Shown here one piece after another: positions 25,054-35,715 of a stretch of 64,000 bases of DNA; the stretch's first letter is position 1; every line of letters begins with the position of its first letter. Below the pieces are notes generated by a model that was given only the letters and a program-made list of their open reading frames with translations, ran no database searches and was not told where the DNA came from. Made by a program: the position numbers and the translations under genes. This DNA comes from Phocoena phocoena. Lineage: Eukaryota; Chordata; Mammalia; Artiodactyla; Phocoenidae. The stretch spans positions 42,014,022-42,078,021 of the forward strand of contig NC_089232.1 in assembly GCF_963924675.1 (NCBI RefSeq), in the 5' to 3' direction.

Positions 25054-25339
25054 AGGTTTCTAAAGTCTGAGGAGCTTGAATATAATTTGCATGAAGCTGT
25101 CATGGTCACACATCCCTCTGTCGGGAAGGTAACAGACCGCAGCGCAGCATCCAACCACATCCGATAAGAAGTTCAGAAAAGGAAGTCGGTGAAGGTATTG
25201 TTAAATTCTAAGTCAAGGTCCAAGTGGTCAGAGAACAAGTGAGAAAAACACATCCACAGACAAATCCACTGCAGGCTTTTTACGTTTCAGGGGAGATGGC
25301 CCTAGCTCCCACCTGGAAGTCTTAGGTCTGGGTCTTAAT

Positions 25340-25489
25340 TAACTCTGCAATATTAAACAGTCACATATTTCTTTGATTTTCAATTTCCTCATCTGTAGAA
25401 TAGATTAGCATCTACCCTATCTCTTAAGGTTATTTTGAGATGCAAATGAAGTCATATACATGGAATACTCACATAAAAGTTATGTTAAT

Positions 25490-25490
<1 letters not shown>
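25340..25490 (+). mobile_element. MIR SINE fragment (sense)
   Basis: The core TTTCAATTTCCTCATCTGTA followed by AGAATAGATTAGCATCTACC and AAGGTTATTTTGAGATGCAA matches the MIR 3' half. Confidence 0.65.

Positions 25491-25493
<3 letters not shown>

Positions 25494-25521
<28 letters not shown>
25494..25521. repeat. (GT)14 microsatellite
   Basis: Uninterrupted GT dinucleotides, directly after the MIR fragment. Confidence 0.97.
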
Positions 25522-25559
25522 TGCTTTGTAAACAATGTTTCTCCCAGGTAAGGATAGTA

Positions 25560-25620
25560 TGTAGCAAAATGCCTGGCGTTTGGTGTTTGCGAAATGTTTG
25601 TTGAATGTTTGTTGAATCAG
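25560..25620 (+). mobile_element. L2/MIR 3' tail
   Basis: AAAATGCCTGGCGTTTGGTG followed by duplicated TGTTTGTTGAATG resembles the L2 3' terminus. Confidence 0.5.
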
Positions 25621-25629
25621 AATGAAACT

Positions 25630-26480
25630 TAACTTTGAAAAATCATAGTTTAACATAATAATAAATAATTTAAACTATATCAAAATGCACATTTCCTCTT
25701 TCACTGTTGCCATCTCCTTTCTTTCACTTCCTTCATCTCTATTGCTGTCACGAGAATGCTGAAAACTGTCACTTTTGTTCTCCTCTTTTCGTCTCTTCTG
25801 AGTGGGGAGCCAAAGCTTTTCCCTTCCCTTTCTGCCATTCAGCAATTTCTCCGTCCCTTTATATTTCTCTCTCTCTAGCTGTTTAAGTTTTAGCACAGCT
25901 TTTCTATTTCTGTAGGAAACCGTTCACCACAATGCTTCCAGCTATCATTTAATCTTTTTTCCTCCCTAAGAAAGCTCAACTTGTTGATTTGATTTGTGTC
26001 ACTTAAAACAAATACTTCCATGTCTTCTCCACTAACTCCTTCTTAGCACTTTGCAATTTCACTTCCGTCATTACACTCTACCACGACTGTCCTCAGTAAG
26101 GCCACCAGTGAATTCCTTCTGGACAAATTCACAGCCCCCCTTTCCAGCCTCATTCTACTGGCTCTTTCTATTGTGTTTTATTTCAACAACCTCCCCTTCT
26201 GCTTGTTGCTCTTTTTTAAGTTAACTTCAATAACATCGTAATTTCTTTCTCCTCATACCTTTCACAGTACTTATTTTGTGTCTCTTGCTCAGGTTCTACC
26301 TACCCTCTTTTCCCATTAACAGCTATCCCTTCGGGCTCAACTGGGCTTTCTCCTATTTTGGTCTGACCCTCACCTCACACAAAAAGACTGATATGGTCTT
26401 CATTATTACCAGTACACATACTGATGCTATCCAAACCTCCCTTCCTTCTAAGAATGTTTCCTATTCTGATCAGTGTGTCA
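25630..26480. other. Non-coding DNA, possible old L2 internal sequence
   Basis: The 26,070-26,280 part (GTCCTCAGTAAGGCCACCAG and following) resembles L2 coding-region sequence, but divergence is high. No intact gene. Confidence 0.35.
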
Positions 26481-26501
26481 CTTAAAAATCTTACTAGCAT
26501 G

Positions 26502-26557
26502 AAGCAGAAACTAACACACCATTGCAAAGTAATTATACTCCAATAAAGATGTTAAAA
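26502..26557 (+). mobile_element. Very short 5'-truncated L1 insertion with 18-bp TSD
   Basis: Only the last 56 or so bases of an L1 3' end are present (AACTAACACACCATTGCAAA, ACTCCAATAAAGATG, A tail). They are bracketed by a perfect 18-bp duplication AAAAATCTTACTAGCATG at 26,484-26,501 and 26,558-26,575. Confidence 0.9.
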
Positions 26558-26599
26558 AAAAATCTTACTAGCATGTAAAATCCAACAAATTAGAATAAT

Positions 26600-26885
26600 T
26601 TGTTGAACAGGTAAAACAAACAATGGTGATACTAGGTAGAACAGTGTCAAGAACAGGTAAAACAAACAATGGTGATACTAGGTAGAACAGTGGGAATATT
26701 GTCTGGGAAGGGACAACAGCCTTCTGGGACGCTGGAAATGTTCTATACCTTGATCCAGGTGATGGTTACACAAGTATATGTATACAAGTATAAAAAGTCA
26801 TCAAACTATGTACTAAAGATATGTGTACCATACTGCAAGTAATACCTCAACTTTAAAATCAGATAACTAAAAACAACAAAAAAAG
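26600..26885 (+). mobile_element. Older L1 3' UTR fragment (sense)
   Basis: Landmarks are GGGACGCTGGAAATGTTCTA, CCTTGATCCAGGTGATGGTT, CATCAAACTATGTACTAAAG and TAATACCTCAACTTTAAAAT, which fit the 3' UTR of older mammalian L1s. A local tandem duplication sits at its left end. Confidence 0.75.
26605..26692. repeat. Identical 42-bp tandem duplication (period 46)
   Basis: The 42-bp unit beginning GAACAGGTAAAACAAACAAT occurs at 26,605-26,646 and 26,651-26,692 with no mismatch, separated by TCAA. Perfect identity suggests a recent event. Confidence 0.95.
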
Positions 26886-27270
26886 GTTCTGCACACAGTA
26901 TGCACTGCAGTGTTCGACTAAATAAACATGGCATCAGTTAATGAGAACAGAAAGAAAACATTGATGAAAAGTACTATATAGTGAAAAGGAGATTTTCCTA
27001 GTACCAGCTCTCCAATTACATGATATTTTGGCATCAGAGATTTGACCAAGTGCTAACAAGATTAAGTTAGTTAAAGTCAACTTGGTGAATTAAAATAGTT
27101 TGAGTATAAGACTTTGAATATGGAATATCCTTATATAAATGACAGTATTTTAAATCTAGTTCTGGGAACTTAACACCTATGACTTTATTTGAATATGCCC
27201 TTGGGCACTGGGATTATTTGTTTGTGATGGGTCAGAGTATATCCTTCAGGAGAGAGTAACAGGAGGTTCA
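26886..27270. other. Unique AT-rich non-coding stretch
   Basis: No gene or repeat is recognised. Confidence 0.4.
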
Positions 27271-27274
27271 CTAA

Positions 27275-27331
27275 TATAAGATCTAGATCTTGTATTAGAT
27301 CTAGATCTTATAAGTGACTAGATCACTTATA
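27275..27331. repeat. Two adjoining near-perfect hairpins
   Basis: A perfect 16-bp inverted repeat (arm 27,275-27,290; arm 27,297-27,312; 6-nt loop TGTATT) contains AGATCTAGATCT in each arm. It overlaps a second inverted repeat, TATAAGTGA at 27,309-27,317 with TCACTTATA at 27,323-27,331 and a 5-nt loop CTAGA. Confidence 0.9.
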
Positions 27332-28900
27332 CAGGATCTAGCTTAATAGAATAAGAAAATATGCTAGACATAGAGAAACCTCTGAAGAGGAAGAAAAAGT
27401 ATACAAGAATGTCAGGAGAATGGTATCATTTGGGACGTACATTATTGAAATTCTAGCAGGTTCTGACTTGATTGTCAATGCTAGTGAAAAATTGTATCAC
27501 ATCACCAATATAGGACTGTACAGAACAAGAGTGTGAATTATGGAACAGGAACACAACTCATGTGACAGATGCATTTGTATCTTGAGATGTATTTGTTGCC
27601 TGCTCTGGTAGGATCCGTGTTGAACTACAAGTTACTAAATAATTTATTTGTAGGAAGAACACCAAAATTATTCTTAATACTCTTTGAGTGGGTCTATAAC
27701 CCAGGATATGTGTAATTAATAAATAAAAGCATTTTCCCCTCCAAGTCATCTACCATGTGTTAAGCTGGGCAGTTGTAAAGATCAGTGTAGGACATCACTC
27801 ATAAACTTGTGTGGTTGAGATGATTCCATGAGACATGTCCTAGGGTACATACGTTATTGATTATATATATATAATCAATATTGTAACAATAATCATTATA
27901 CATATATATGTATAAAATTTTTAAAAACTTGATGTCCTTTGACAGCATATCACATACCATTAATGTGTTTTGGAAGCGAATCATTCCATTTATGTTTTTG
28001 AGATTTCTTGACCCACTTCTGCCTGGTTCCTCAGAAAATCGTGCCATCTTTGACTTGGGCGATAGTTATTTATATATTGTGGCCATCTGTTCTTGTTTAT
28101 TTAATAAGTGCCAGTCTTCTGGCAGTGACGCAGTAACTAGTTTTAGAAAGATAGTGATACATGCTAAATATCTGAAAAACTTACTTTAAAAACCTGAAAT
28201 TCTTTACTATGGTAACTTTTCCTTGTATCATTTTGTATATTGGTATTCATCAGTGAAGTATGATTAAATAGAACCAAGAAAAAAAAATTGGCATATCTAT
28301 TGCCACGTACAAGGACTTCTTCATGAAGACGAGACACGATTATTTACATATTTCCTCCCACTCATAGATCAGAATAGCCAGGCCATAGTAAATTAGAGGT
28401 GATGAAATCCCTTAGGCATCCCCAGCTCTATCACACACATGTGAATCTTGTCATTGGTCTTCTTACTGTGGCAATTTTACAGAAGGTTCTATAAAATCTA
28501 GACTGTTCATAAATTTGGTTGGAAGAAAGTATTGATCTTTGATTTTAGAATATAGTTTAGAATTCTTTGGTGTTAATCAGAACTACCATAATTGTAATTG
28601 TCTGATGTTTTCTGCAATATGAATTTTGACTCTCAAAATTTGGCCCATGAAACACCAATGAACTAACAATCAGGGTTCTCTTAATGGGGAAGAAATCAAA
28701 TCAATAAATGCAATTCTTTTTTCTGTTTCTTATGGGTCAATGACAATACAATTCCAAAGACTTCTTTTTTTAAATAGACTAACTCTTACCTGTCATTTAG
28801 TAAACTACAAAGTTACTAAAATTTGGACACTCATAGTACTTACTGAGGGCTTGAATTAGAATTATCCGAAAACATCTTTTGGTGCATCTTACTTGCAATG
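27332..28900. other. Unique AT-rich non-coding stretch
   Basis: Apart from the palindrome at 27,855-27,880 nothing is recognised. Overlapping open frames on both strands near 27,799-28,189 have no visible protein features. Confidence 0.45.
27855..27880. repeat. 26-bp perfect palindrome
   Basis: The sequence reads TATTGATTATATA followed by its exact reverse complement, with no spacer, so it is symmetrical about 27,867/27,868. Confidence 0.93.
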
Positions 28901-28909
28901 CTGCAAATT

Positions 28910-29200
28910 ATTTTTTTAAAAATATTTATTTATTTGGCTCATTGGGTCTTACTTGTGGCACACGGGATCTTCGTTGCAGCATGTGGAATCTTTCGTTGTG
29001 ATGCGTGGGCTCTTCGTTGCAGTGCATGGGCTTCTCTCTAGTTGTGGCTTACAGGCTCTAGAGTGCACAGGCTCAGTAGTTGTGGCACACGGGCTTAGTT
29101 GCCCCGCGGTGTGTGGGATCTTAGTTCCCCAACCAGAGATCAAACCTGTGTCCCCTGCATTGGCAGGCAGATTCTTAACCACTGGACCACCAAGGAAGTC
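28910..29200 (-). mobile_element. CHR-type SINE (antisense) with 9-bp TSD
   Basis: The T/A-rich edge is followed by GGCTCATTGGGTCTTACTTG, CAGTAGTTGTGGCACACGGG and the reverse-complemented head ending ACCACCAAGGAAGTC. A 9-bp duplication CTGCAAATT flanks it at 28,901-28,909 and 29,201-29,209. The open frames on both strands are artefacts. Confidence 0.9.
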
Positions 29201-29209
29201 CTGCAAATT

Positions 29210-30520
29210 CTTGCTGTACGTGCACACACATAAAAAGTTGGAGTCTCTGCAAATAGCAGAAAAGACAGTTTCTTTCATTTGTTCATGGCTTCTAATAGCT
29301 GTTCTTTTTCTTTTTCAATTACTTAATAATAAATTATAGCTTTATTATAATTACTGTGTTTTGGTGAGTGTTGTCTGGTTAACTCTAGAGTGTGTAGGGA
29401 TGCATATTTTAATCAAGAATATTTTGTACCTATATCTGGATTTTAAGATATGTATGTTTTGGAGTTCAGATATGCATAAATCATACCCCTCTTGCTTAGG
29501 CAGATGTATGCATACATAGAGTGATACATTGTTAATACCAAACTCTATTCACCTGGATATGGCAGAGACATGGGTAGTGGACCTTAAGGTCTTTTAAACC
29601 TCTTAATTTGGTCTAACTATAATAAGAACTAGTGCTCCAAATAATTTCTTATAATAACTTGTATTGTCATGTCAAATCATCATTTACATGCTTTAAGTCA
29701 CTTCTTTTCATTTTATACGAAACTTTTTTCTCCATAACACAGATAAACAGTTATAACTATAGATGCAACCAGCATAGAATAATTTTGCTATTATTAAGTT
29801 TACATATTGCTGGGTTTTCATTTAGCATCACATTAAAGCAAAATTTGCTATAATTTGGTAGCCCAGGAGCGTAATGTGTGCCTTGGCTACATACTGCTAT
29901 TTTCCATCTTACATTAAAACAATATTCCCTGTTTGATTGGGTATGCGACCATGCTAGTGTCTGGGTGTAGCTCAGATCAGACAATCTGGAGTAACATAAC
30001 CTCCACATGGCTAAGATACTTGGTAGGGCTAAACACTGTTTGCAAGTGGGCCATAATGTAAATTCCTTTGTTTGGCTGAATTATCTTGAAATTAAAGCCT
30101 GCCATGTCCTGCTTTGTGTTATAAGTAAACCATATTGTGTTTGTATGCATCCTTTAATTTCTACATAATTTCAATATTACTTTAATAAATTTCATATAAT
30201 CACATTAAAATAATAGCACTGGTATTGACCTTGAAGATCATCTAATTATTTATCTCCCAAACTGGGATTCATCATCCTGTCTGGTACAATGAGGAAGTTG
30301 GGTTACTCAAAAATACAATATTTTTGAAATAAAAAATATATTTATTGTATACCATATCTAATATAAATATATTTTTTAATCAATGGGAATTAAAAACGTT
30401 ATTTTGGAGTTAAACACTTTCATATCATGTTTCATGTAAAATAAACATGATTTTTTTCTAGCAGTATATGAGATTTCAGAAACATTCCTGTATTCAGTGG
30501 ATTGTGTTTTTATGCTGTAA
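29210..30520. other. Unique AT-rich non-coding stretch
   Basis: No gene is recognised. The part near 30,030-30,130 is repeat-free and even in composition. Confidence 0.45.
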
Positions 30521-31098
30521 TAGTTTTCTATTGCTATCATAACAAATTATCACAAATATGGCCACTTGAAACAACACTCATTTAGTGTCTCACAATTCTG
30601 TAGGTCAGAAGTCCAGACTGACTATACTTGTTTCTCTGCTCTGAGTTTCATGAGGCTAAAGCCAAGGTGTTGGGTGGATGGGCTCTTATCAGGAGGCTCT
30701 CGAATGAATCTGATCATTCATTTCTTTTTAACTGTAGAGCTGGGGTCCTCCCTGCTGAATGTCTGCCAAGGGCTAGTCTTTGCTTCTCCATACTATCTGT
30801 ATTCCTTCTCATTTTTTCTATGAGTACCTGACCCTCCTCACAGTTGGAATCTTCCTGACTTCCCCTTCTGCTACATCTTACTTGCCTCTTCCTGCTTTAG
30901 CTGGAGAAAGTTCCAAGAGCTCTTAAGGGCTCGTGTGACTGATGTGGCCCACCTGGATATGCAGGATATTCACCCTATCTTAAGGCTCCTAACCTCAATT
31001 ACTTATGTATAGTCCTTTGTCATGTAAAGTAATACAGTCATAGGTTCCAGGAATTAGGACACAGACATCTTTGGGAATCATTATTTGGTCTATCACAG
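30520..31098 (-). mobile_element. MaLR-type (MLT1-like) solitary LTR (antisense)
   Basis: On the plus strand the reverse complement of an ERVL-MaLR-type LTR end is seen: TAATAGTTTTCTATTGCTAT, TCACAATTCTGTAGGTCAGA, AGCCAAGGTGTTGGGTGGAT, then TAGGTTCCAGGAATTAGGAC, ATCTTTGGGAATCATTATTT and TCTATCACA at the far edge. No internal retroviral genes are attached. The open frames at 30,566-30,831 are by-products of it. Confidence 0.7.
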
Positions 31099-31149
31099 AT
31101 ATACTCTTAGACACTTGGGAGAAAGCATGAGAGGCACTGATATTTTAAT

Positions 31150-31285
31150 CTTAAAGATGAGGGAAGTCAGGACCAGAGAAAGTGAGGTGACATACTAGAG
31201 TTTATACAACCAATTAATTACTGTTTTGCAATTAGAACCTTGTGATCCTGAATTCCAGTACAGTGATCTTTTCTACCAAAGCAAG
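31150..31285 (-). mobile_element. MIR-like SINE fragment (antisense)
   Basis: Pattern TCTTAAAGATGAGGGAAGTC, CCAGAGAAAGTGAGGTGACA and a GAACCTTGTGATCCTGAATT end fits diverged antisense MIR. Confidence 0.5.
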
Positions 31286-31289
31286 CTGT

Positions 31290-32148
31290 CATTTAACTCA
31301 ATAAAATATTGATAGCCTGTGTAATATCATATTTAGACTTTGTCCCTACAATGAATGCCAAATGGAGGATCAAAAAAGCCAGGAAAATAGCTGCAATTTG
31401 TAAATATTCAAATATTTATACTCCATTATTTAAAGACAATATTAGGATATTTAATTCCCTTTTCTCACTATTCCTCCAGATTTTTAGCATTGTTCTGATC
31501 CAGTCTGATCCTGGGAGTTTACTAAAGTGAGCCAGACTCTCAAAAGGAGGGGTATTATCCAGAGAGAAACGCCCAATGTAGAGCCTCTGTGATTTGCTGA
31601 AAGTTCAACGTTGATACTTTTTGTAACTATGTACAAAAAAAAAAAATCTCTGTAGCAGCTATTTATATTGTCTTATAAATGCTATTGTACAGTGGTGGCA
31701 TGCAATCTCATACTTCACAAGTGTAGCAGTACACTTAGGTGAATCTATAAAACTTTATACTGGTACATCAAATTAACCTTGCACCACTGTGCTCAAGTAA
31801 AGCATGCTTTGAATTTTTCAATAATTCTTCCGTGCATCAAGGAAACCAGGTCACTACAGGGACTCTTTGGGAGACAAGGGGATGTTCAATTCCTGAAGGA
31901 AACAAACTTGACTCAAAGGGCTTCGGTAAAATACGGATACGCTGATCCTCTACTCTTTCTTACTTTTCCTCTTCCCTCAGGCTCTCCTCCTTTCCTCCTG
32001 TTTGTACATTGGTTATGCTCTGCTTGCTCTTGATTCTTTTTCCTAAAACCCCTGCTTTCCCTCCTAATTCTTACATGGAATCAACGATGAGGCTGATTAA
32101 TTAGAAAAGTATATAGAGCATGGTTGTTTAAACCCTACGATGGAAGAC
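31290..32148. other. Unique non-coding stretch
   Basis: No gene is recognised. The open frame at 31,779-32,033 (84 codons) has no family features. Confidence 0.45.
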
Positions 32149-32149
32149 A

Positions 32150-32485
32150 CTGTGATCACCAAATATTCCAACTGCTCTCTTTCTTCCCAGTTTTTCTTTC
32201 TTTTCGATTAGTGCCCTCTGATTAGGTCTGTCCAATGGACTGTGAGGAGAAATGAAATGTGTCACTTCCAGGTCAAGGCAGTTAAGAACCAATATGCCTC
32301 TTCCATTCCTTTCCTCCTCTACTATGGTGATCCTTATGTCCATGAGTTCCAGATGGTGAAGTGACAACATAGAAGAGGGTTGCTCAACCCATGGTGGATT
32401 TTAAGTGGGCAAAAACAAGACTTTTTTTTATTAAGCTTCTGAGATTTTTGCATTCAGTCTAGCCTAGCATGACCGGTTCAGAAAT
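32150..32485 (+). mobile_element. Diverged interspersed repeat, probably LTR-like
   Basis: The stretch ATTAAGCTTCTGAGATTTTT followed by TCTAGCCTAGCATGACCGGT near 32,430-32,475 resembles the end of a common mammalian medium-copy repeat (a ...AAGCCACTGAGATTTTGGGG... end). I cannot name the family with certainty. Confidence 0.4.
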
Positions 32486-32585
32486 TGGTAGCACAAGTGG
32501 GGAACTGCCGTCACAAAAATCTAGAATATGTTCTATTAACAATATAGAAACAGATATTGGAGGCTGGAAAAAATGGCAATCCCAT

Positions 32586-32793
32586 GGGGCTTCCCTGGTG
32601 GCGCAGTGGTTGAGAGTCTGCCTGCCGATGCAGGGGACACAGGTTCGTGCCCCGGTCCGGGAAGATCCCACATGCTACGGAGCAGCTGGGCCCGTAAGCC
32701 ATGGCCGCTGAGCCTGCGCATCCGGAGCCTGTGCTCCGCAACGGGAGAGGCCACAACAGTGAGAGGCCCGCGTACCGAAAAAAAAAAAAAAAT
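32586..32793 (+). mobile_element. CHR-type SINE, short GC-rich form
   Basis: The A box TGGCGCAGTGG (32,599-32,609) and B box GGTTCGTGCC (32,642-32,651) are intact. The body ends AGTGAGAGGCCCGCGTACCG followed by a pure A tail. Flanks show a near-duplication, TGGCAATCC (32,574) and TGGCAGTCC (32,794). This short form is the one typical of young cetacean copies. Confidence 0.94.
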
Positions 32794-32804
32794 TGGCAGT
32801 CCTT

Positions 32805-33237
32805 GTTCTACAGTGACCAAGCATTTGGGAAAACTGTCATCAGTAGTAATTTGGGAAGTGGACCACACAAGTGAATACTGAACTGGCAACTCCAGGTCAA
32901 AGTATTGGAAAAGCAAACAACAGTAGTGCATCTTACTTATTATGTACTGTGTGTGGAGGAGTACCAAAAGAATGAGATTAGCTCAGAATTATCTGGTTTG
33001 TAGCAGGAATGAAAGGAAATACAGGGTTAAGAAATGTGGACTTTGCAGGGTTGAAAAAGCCTATGGCTTCTAGAACCGAATCAGTAAAAAACCATACTAA
33101 TAAAGTTTTTGAGGATCAAGTGTCCAATAAATGCTACCAGCTAGATTAAATGACTAGGGTCAAAAATAAAAATAACTTTGAGCCTTTCCATTACACTATA
33201 AAAGCCTTAAAATAGCTGCCTTTGTTTTTGAAAGATA
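32805..33237. other. Unique non-coding stretch
   Basis: No gene or repeat is recognised. Confidence 0.4.
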
Positions 33238-33353
33238 TGTATTAGTTTCCTATTGCTCTGCAACAAATTACCAAAAACCTACTGGCTTAAAAGTATGCCA
33301 TAACTTATAGCATGTAAATTGTATCTCAATAAATCTGTGAAAACCCCCAAATA

Positions 33354-33690
33354 GGGCTTCCCTGGTGGCTCAGTGGTTGGGGATCCGCCAGCAGTGCAGG
33401 GGACATGGGTTCGGGTCCTGGTCTGGGAGGATCCCACATGCCGGGGAGCGGCTGGGCCCATGTGCCACGGCTGCTGAGTCTGCGCTCTGGAGCCCGCGAG
33501 CCACAGCAGCTGGGTCCCGCGTGCCTGGAGCCCGTGCTCCGCAACGGGAGAGGCCACCGCGGTGAGGGGCCCGCGCACCGCGGCGAGGAGTGGCCCCCGC
33601 TCGCCGCAACGAGAAGGGGCCCGCGCGCAGCAGGGAAGACCCAGTGCAGCCGGGAATAAATAAATAAAATAAGTAAATTTATAAAAAAAA
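33354..33690 (+). mobile_element. CHR-type SINE, long CpG-rich copy nested in LTR relic
   Basis: The head GGGCTTCCCTGGTGGCTCAG, the GGTTCGGGTCC B box, a very CpG-rich body (GAGGGGCCCGCGCACCGCGG) and an AATAAATAAAT tail are present. The flanking duplication is only weakly visible (CAAATA). The four open frames over it on both strands are compositional. Confidence 0.92.
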
Positions 33691-33964
33691 ATAAACAAAC
33701 AAATATCTATTTGTTTCTCATTTTCCATGGGTCAGGACTCTGGGCATGGTTTAGCTGGATCCTCTGTTCAGTGTCTCACAAAGCTGCAATCAAGATAGCA
33801 TATCTGGGGATGTGGTCTCATATGATGTTGGAGTGCTCATACAAGCTCACACAGTGTTGGTAGAATTAATTTCCTTGCATCTGTGGAACTCATGGCAATA
33901 TGCTTCTTCAGGGCCAGCAAGTTTCTCTGCTGCTTCACGGGTCTGACGGGTAGATATTTTTTCA

Positions 33965-34015
33965 AGTTATATATTTTTATTGACATACAATATCATATTA
34001 ATTTCAGGTGTCTGT
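33965..34015 (-). mobile_element. Short antisense L1 3' end
   Basis: TTTTATTGACATACAATATC and TTAATTTCAGGTGT are the reverse complement of an L1 3' terminus. Confidence 0.55.
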
Positions 34016-34069
34016 ACACCAGGGGTGGTAATCTTGGGGGCTGTCTTAGAATTCTGTTTACCACAGAGA

Positions 34070-34567
34070 GAGACAGAGAGAGATGGGTGAGAGAGAAAGA
34101 GGAAGCTAGAGAGATTACAAAGTTAGGAAATAGACTAGATCTGAAAACAGTACCTTAAAAATAGGTTTGAGTATGGAAATTGACAGGTACATATTACTGG
34201 AATAAAAAGATTACAAACCTGGTAAGTTTTTAAGAGAAATGTATCACCAATAAAATCTTTACCTCAGATTTTAAAAGCCTTTGACTACTTGAAATTTAAA
34301 ACAACGTTCGGGTCCATGTTTTATAGAAGCAAGAGGTGGGCTGGAAAGTTGTGTGGCTACCAAGGAGGGCCTCTTCCTCTATGACTATTAAAAACGTAGT
34401 CAAGGAAGATAATGAAAAGGAAGAACCTTCTGCAGGTGGCCTTAGGGGCCACAGAGAACAATGGGCAAGGAATTTTCTTCCAGAGTAGAATCAGGGTCTA
34501 ATCAAAGAACCTCCCTACTGCCAAGGTAGAAGGCCTTTAGACTAGTGACTGCTGTGTGTTTCTCAGT
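34070..34567. other. Non-coding stretch, no recognised repeat
   Basis: Begins with a GAGA-rich patch (34,066-34,100). Nothing coding is visible. Confidence 0.4.
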
Positions 34568-34974
34568 TGTTATGGGCTGAATTGTGTCTGCCACAAAATT
34601 CGTATGTTGAACCACTAACTCCCAGTACGTTAGAATGTGACTATATTTGGAGACAGGGCCTTTAAAGAGATGATTAATTTAGAGTGAAGCCATTAGGGTG
34701 GGCACTAATGCAATTTGACTTGTGTCCTTATAAGAAGAGGAGATTTGGACACACAGACACCAGAGATGTGGATACACAGACACGGTACAAAGGCCACGTA
34801 AGACAGCAAGAAGGTGGCTGAATGCAAGCCAAGGAGCGGGGCCTCAGAAAAAAACAAACTGCTGACACTCAGTCTTAGACTTCTAGCCTCTAGAACTGTG
34901 AGAAAATTAATTTCTGTTGTTTAAACCACCCAGTCTATCATATTTTATTGTGGTAGAACTAACAAATTAATACA
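34568..34974 (+). mobile_element. MLT1-like solitary LTR (ERVL-MaLR, sense)
   Basis: The start TGTTATGGGCTGAATTGTGT and landmarks TCGTATGTTGAACCACTAAC, GCCATTAGGGTGGGCACTAA, TGTCCTTATAAGAAGAGGAG, CTTCTAGCCTCTAGAACTGT and TTAAACCACCCAGTCTATCA are in order, ending in TAATACA. It begins TG and ends CA, as LTRs do. There are no internal retroviral genes. Confidence 0.85.
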
Positions 34975-35715
34975 CCATTCTTCCATTTTTTTAAATGTTT
35001 GTCTTGTTACTGTTCCTGCTCTCATGTGGTAGGGCAGTGGCGAGAGGGCTTGGATAATAGAGATTTAAAAAATTTATTTCTTCCTTTTAGTACATAGATC
35101 TCCAAACAAACGAAAACCACATTGGGACCAGAGGGAGAATCCTGGCACTCCTGGACTTTGAGTTGGATGCAATGACTTTAGGAGACTTCGAAATGATTCC
35201 CTTGGAGAGGAACTGAATATATTCTGTGTAGGAAGAAGGAAGAAGATGGATATTGGGTGACAAGAAGTGTGGACTGTAGCAGTGGCAATAAAACTTAACA
35301 AATTTTCTATGTGCTCCTGCATTTCTTAGCCAAAATTTCTTTGCTCTGACAGGTCTTTTTATTCTTCTCATTCATTCTCTCTTTCCATATGAAAGGAATA
35401 GACATTCCTGCCCATTATCATGGGGCTTACAGTGCTTTTTTCCAGAGAAGTCTGCATCCCTTTCTATGCCTCTAGCTTTGAACAATGAAATGTAAGTAGA
35501 AATGATGGTATATATTTTGAGCAGAAGCTTAAGGAGCCAGTTAATGTTTCCACTCATTGATTTGAATCCATGAAGAGGATTAGGATGAAGGAGAGATACT
35601 TCCAGTAGAGGGTGAGTAACAGGAGCCGTATTTGGAATAGAGTACTCAGCACACTTTGCTGGTACGGTGAACAGAACTGACTGGCAGGATAGTCATTATG
35701 TTGGGTTAGGGTAGT
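34975..35715. other. Unique non-coding stretch
   Basis: Overlapping open frames on the minus strand at 35,074-35,371 exist in two frames of the same DNA and look like chance. Confidence 0.4.

Larger units (their letters stand above)
33239..34068 (-). mobile_element. MaLR-type LTR relic (antisense) split by later insertions
   Basis: The left part is TGTATTAGTTTCCTATTGCT, CAACAAATTACCAAAAACCT (33,239-33,295). The right part runs from ATGGGTCAGGACTCTGGGCA (33,727) and GCAATCAAGATAGCATATCT to TTAGAATTCTGTTTACCACA (34,065). A CHR SINE (33,354-33,690) and a short antisense L1 3' piece (about 33,965-34,015) lie within it. Confidence 0.6.

Noticed and set aside
32459..33659. Stacked open frames on both strands rich in Arg, Gly, Pro
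   Set aside because: They coincide with GC-rich CHR SINE copies, which lack stops by composition.
30520..34974. Endogenous retrovirus with internal genes between the LTR-like elements
   Set aside because: The LTR-like copies are in different orientations, and the DNA between them holds no gag, pol or env similarity; they are solitary LTRs.
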